Positions 63,411 to 64,000 of a DNA stretch of 64,000 nt are shown here, piece by piece. The position numbers and the translations under genes were made by a program. This stretch comes from JAGPUQ01 sp036677085 (GTDB lineage: Bacteria; Pseudomonadota; Gammaproteobacteria; Pseudomonadales; Porticoccaceae). Every line of letters begins with the position of its first letter. The first letter of the stretch is position 1. Under the pieces are notes generated by a model. That model made no database searches, was not told where the DNA came from, and saw only the letters and a list, made by a program, of their open reading frames with translations. The stretch is taken from the NCBI GenBank assembly GCA_036677085.1, contig JAKFFI010000058.1, positions 1 to 64,000 of the forward strand, read 5' to 3'.

Positions 63411-64000
63411 TAGCTTGTGCTCATGAGCGTGTTACCGCGTCGTCGCAAGATCTCGTCCGCCAGCCCCAGATAGGCGACGGCGCCGCGCGAATAGCGGTCG
63501 TATTGCAGCACCGGCTTGCCATGGCTCGGCGCTTCGGCCAAACGTACATTGCGGGGAATCACGGTTTGGTACACCCGGTCGCCGAAATAGTGGTGCAACT
63601 GATCCGATACCTCGTTGGTGAGGCTGTTGCGGGCATCGTACATGGTGCGCAGTATGCCCTCTACCCGGAGTCTGGGGTTTGCCGCCCGACTTACCCGGGC
63701 AATGGTGTCCACCAGCGCCGTCAAGCCCTCGAGGGCGTAGTACTCACACTGCATCGGGATGATGACGCTGTCTGCCGCCACCAGGGCGTTAACCGTGAGC
63801 ATGTTGAGCGACGGTGGGCAATCAATGATGATGAAATCGTAGGCGTCCGCGGTGCACAACAACAATTGCAATTGGCGCTCGCGTCCACTGATGTTCAACA
63901 GCTCGACTTCCGCGGCGGTCAAATCGCCATTGGCCGGCAGCAGGTCGTAACCCGCATCCGGGCAGGGCGTCAGTATTCGATGCAGATCGGCCTTACCGGT
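63410..64000 (-). CDS. parA: Chromosome partitioning ATPase ParA (5' part outside the window)
   Basis: The last 196 residues. DFIIIDCPPSLNMLTVNAL (Walker B region) and QCEYYALEGL are typical of ParA/Soj. The Walker A part lies beyond position 64000. ParA positions ParB-parS complexes. Confidence 0.96.
   Translation of the reverse strand, partial: TGKADLHRILTPCPDAGYDLLPANGDLTAAEVELLNISGRERQLQLLLCTADAYDFIIIDCPPSLNMLTVNALVAADSVIIPMQCEYYALEGLTALVDTIARVSRAANPRLRVEGILRTMYDARNSLTNEVSDQLHHYFGDRVYQTVIPRNVRLAEAPSHGKPVLQYDRYSRGAVAYLGLADEILRRRGNTLMSTS

Noticed and set aside
62389..64000. parS sites near parB
   Set aside because: No sequence close to TGTTTCACGTGAAACA was seen in the window.
1..64000. 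CRISPR arrays, rRNA genes, complete insertion sequences, prophage genes
   Set aside because: No regularly spaced repeats, no rRNA sequence and no transposase or phage structural genes were seen.

Overview
The window is a chromosomal segment of a GC-rich gammaproteobacterium. The evidence is the gene content and order: parA-parB-atpIBEFHAGDC-glmU-glmS at the right end (the layout found near oriC in many Gammaproteobacteria), glnA with ntrBC, a nrdR-ribD-ribE-ribB-ribH-nusB-thiL-pgpA cluster, cytochrome c4 with dsbA, and a class III polyhydroxyalkanoate (PHA) synthase with the active-site Cys at residue 149, as known from purple sulfur bacteria. The exact genus cannot be read from the sequence. 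Coding density is high and almost everything is core housekeeping.

Left end (1-2340) is accessory DNA. It holds a recognisable integron attC site (860-920) and one fully bounded gene cassette (866-1441) carrying a DUF2321 zinc-ribbon protein, followed by an unrecognised 243-residue protein and the start of another gene. To the right lie an orphan antitoxin, a truncated toxin remnant and two 99-bp direct repeats (95% identical) bracketing that module. No integrase gene is visible.

2463-16642: an uncharacterised lipocalin-like protein; a translationally coupled set mpl-DUF2238-SDR-ybgA; a peroxidase-like enzyme; a small outer-membrane barrel; then minus-strand genes for an SDR, ppnP, slyD, dtd-pip, a stand-alone membrane domain, typA and thiI.

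16643-27853: nitrogen control (glnA, DUF4124 gene, ntrB, ntrC). Two sigma-54 promoters each have a GCACC-N5-GGTGC NtrC site upstream, so the regulon appears self-wired. Then secB-grxC-rhodanese (minus) and gpmI-envC-ctpA (plus), a DUF6316 gene.

27995-36534: a long minus-strand run glyA, nrdR, ribD, ribE, ribB(X), ribH, nusB, thiL, pgpA, aspartic protease, hisF. The ribB protein has a degenerate GTP cyclohydrolase II half.

36631-42669: PHA metabolism: phaC, a PhaE-like small protein, a PadR/PhaQ-type repressor and a phasin, with overlapping divergent promoters inside an inverted repeat between repressor and phasin; then two hydrolases.

42922-51945: tRNA-Met, PHP nuclease, an ABC exporter pair, sodC, engB, cytochrome c4, dsbA, tRNA-Thr, an L,D-transpeptidase-like protein and an ABC-F protein. 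52020-64000: glmS, glmU, the complete ATP synthase operon with its promoter, parB and the end of parA.
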